Below are positions 62,791 to 64,000 of a stretch of 64,000 bases of DNA, in pieces. The notes under the pieces are model-generated. The model searched no databases, had not been told where the DNA came from, and saw nothing but the letters and a program-made list of their open reading frames with translations. Position 1 is the stretch's first letter, and each line of letters begins with the position of its first letter. Origin of the DNA: Lutimaribacter salitolerans (GTDB lineage Bacteria; Pseudomonadota; Alphaproteobacteria; Rhodobacterales; Rhodobacteraceae); the NCBI RefSeq assembly GCF_042677865.1, contig NZ_JBHUDD010000052.1, positions 1 through 64,000 of the forward strand. The letters are read 5' to 3'. A program made the translations under genes and the position numbers.

Positions 62791-63429
62791 ATGATCCGAG
62801 CATCGAAAATCTCTCTTTCCGTCGCGGGCGCGGCACTGCTGCTGACCACCGCCTGCACCGTCGAACCCGCTGAAAACACCCGCCGGGGTGCCATCACGGG
62901 TGGTATCCTGGGCGCGGTCGTGGGGGCCGCAACCAGCGATGACGGCGCACGCGGCGTCATCCGGGGTGCGGCCATCGGTGCCGCAGCCGGCGGCGGCATC
63001 GGCTATGCCCTTGACGCGCAAGAGGCCGAGTTGCGCCGCGGTCTGGGCAACAGCGCGACCGTCACCAACACCGGCGACCGTCTGATCGTGTCGATGTCGC
63101 AGGATATCCTGTTTGCCACCGACAGCGCGGTGCTCGATCCCGGCATCCGCAGCGAGCTGCGCACCGTGGCCGCCAGCCTGAACAAGTACCCGCAATCGCG
63201 CGTGCAGGTGCTGGGCCATACCGACAACACCGGTGCCGCAAGCTACAACATGGACCTGTCGCAGCGCCGGGCGGCCTCGGTCTCGGCCGAACTGATTTCG
63301 GCAGGCGTAGCCTCAAACCGCATCCAGAGCATCGGCCGGGGCGAAGATCAGCCTGTTGCCTCGAACCTGTCCCCCGAAGGCCGGGCACAGAACCGCCGGG
63401 TGGAAATCGTGATTTTGCCCACCACCTGA
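62791..63429 (+). CDS. OmpA-family outer-membrane lipoprotein (YiaD-like)
   Basis: The 212 residues have a lipoprotein signal with lipobox LTTAC, a glycine-zipper region (about 32-72, AITGGILGAVVGAA and GAAIGAAAGGGIGYAL) and a C-terminal OmpA domain that binds peptidoglycan: LFATDSAVLDPGIR, VLGHTDNTGAASYNMDLSQR and GRAQNRRVEI. A strong terminator follows. Confidence 0.92.
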   Translation: MIRASKISLSVAGAALLLTTACTVEPAENTRRGAITGGILGAVVGAATSDDGARGVIRGAAIGAAAGGGIGYALDAQEAELRRGLGNSATVTNTGDRLIVSMSQDILFATDSAVLDPGIRSELRTVAASLNKYPQSRVQVLGHTDNTGAASYNMDLSQRRAASVSAELISAGVASNRIQSIGRGEDQPVASNLSPEGRAQNRRVEIVILPTT

Positions 63430-63451
63430 TCGGCAGATAGACGACACAGGC

Positions 63452-63480
63452 AAACGCCCCGCGTCCTCGCGGGGCGTTTT
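63452..63480 (+). terminator. Rho-independent terminator of the OmpA-family gene
   Basis: AAACGCCCCGCG, loop TCCT and CGCGGGGCGTTT make a perfect 12-bp stem, followed by TTGCGTTTG. It lies 23 bases after the stop of the OmpA-family gene. Confidence 0.85.
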
Positions 63481-63605
63481 GCGTTTGTCATTACCCGCAC
63501 TTCACACCCCCGTTTGCGCGTCACACCCCTTGTGCGATCGCGCGGGTTTTGGACCGCGCGGCTGCGCGCTATGTGATGACGCGAAGCAACAATATGGAGC
63601 GAGAC

Positions 63606-64000
63606 ATGAGCACACCGAACCTTCTGGGCATTTCCGGGTCGCTGCGCGCCGGATCGACGAACCGCAAATTGCTGCGCGCCGCCGTGCAGGAATTCGGCGA
63701 CGTCAGCTACACCGAAGCGGACCTTAATTTTCCGCTCTACGATGGCGATCTGGAGGCTGAAAAGGGCGTTCCCGCTGAGGTTCAGACCCTGTCCGATCAG
63801 ATCAGGGCGGCGAATGCGGTGCTGATTTCCACGCCTGAATACAACAAGGGCATTTCCGGCGTGCTGAAGAACGCGCTGGATTGGGTCAGCCGCACGCAGA
63901 ACCCCTGGGCCGACAAGCCCGTTGCGATCATGTCGGCCACCGCAGGCCGCGCCGGGGGCGAGCGCACCCAGGTCATGCTGCGCATGTGTCTGTTCACGTT
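63606..64000 (+). CDS. NADPH-dependent FMN reductase family protein (partial)
   Basis: ATG 63606 opens MSTPNLLGISGSLRAGSTNRKLL, the flavodoxin-like FMN phosphate loop. LISTPEYNKGISGVLKNALDW is the second signature of the family (ChrR/azoreductase-like). The gene runs off the right end of the window after about 131 codons, so the C-terminus is not seen. These enzymes reduce quinones, azo dyes or chromate with NADPH. Confidence 0.88.
   Translation, partial: MSTPNLLGISGSLRAGSTNRKLLRAAVQEFGDVSYTEADLNFPLYDGDLEAEKGVPAEVQTLSDQIRAANAVLISTPEYNKGISGVLKNALDWVSRTQNPWADKPVAIMSATAGRAGGERTQVMLRMCLFT

Overview
The window looks like chromosomal DNA of a marine alphaproteobacterium of the Rhodobacterales (Roseobacter group). 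The basis is high GC, dense short-spaced genes, family-level protein features (RpoHII-like sigma factor, metal-type KdsA, fused transmembrane-ThiF protein, YjbH/YjbF pair, SDR-photolyase pair, glnD near murJ) and a CtrA-like box ahead of comM. No database search was possible; names rest on motifs, lengths and context.

Layout. 1-1.2 kb: a lower-GC membrane GAF-domain gene that ends early, then a tRNA-Ser(GCT) gene with its terminator. 1.2-5.33 kb: a small decayed genomic island between two 48-bp copies of the 5' half of that tRNA. It carries an intact tyrosine-recombinase-like integrase with a small HTH gene in front, a second integrase of the same family broken by three stops, and about 1 kb with no readable gene. 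5.5-8.7 kb: yjbH-yjbF facing yjbE (exopolysaccharide-related). 8.9-16.3 kb: ychF, trpA, argC, a MaoC hydratase, a MarR regulator with a TAT-exported nitroreductase-like protein behind a clear operator/promoter, an lldD-type dehydrogenase and a cation antiporter. 16.4-20 kb: an aminotransferase, semialdehyde dehydrogenase and Lrp regulator (amine/GABA-type catabolism); one ambiguous base breaks the aminotransferase frame. 20-27 kb: sulfotransferase-like gene, Fe-S photolyase with SDR, leuA behind a leucine-rich leader peptide and hairpin, rlmJ, a uracil-DNA-glycosylase-like gene and an SseB protein.

27-33.7 kb: ghrA followed by the rod-shape cluster mreB-mreC-mreD-mrdA-rodA, all on the minus strand. 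34-39.4 kb: a plus-strand surface-polysaccharide operon (kpsT-like ATPase, kpsE-like protein, kdsA, phosphomannomutase, NYN-type nuclease). 39.4-46 kb: M3 peptidase, ThiF-like protein, dut, coaBC, chaN and rpoHII-type sigma factor on the minus strand. 46-48 kb: cobU and a phosphatase (cobalamin), then a GST with a YHS-like tail. 48-53 kb: comM, then an esterase, gshB, yraN and rsmI on the minus strand. 53-60 kb: an LpoA-like lipoprotein overlapping glnD, a small accessory insert (GNAT and PhnA-type genes), then murJ. 60-64 kb: adenosine kinase, nth, an Ada-like methyltransferase, an OmpA-family lipoprotein, and the start of an FMN reductase cut by the window end.

Most of the window is ordinary core genome. 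The least ordinary parts are the tRNA-Ser island (unusual integrase motif, 5'-side insertion that swapped the tRNA promoter), the leuA leader, the MarR double-palindrome promoter, the CtrA-like site at comM and two copies of an intergenic repeat. I did not find a convincing undescribed multi-gene system.
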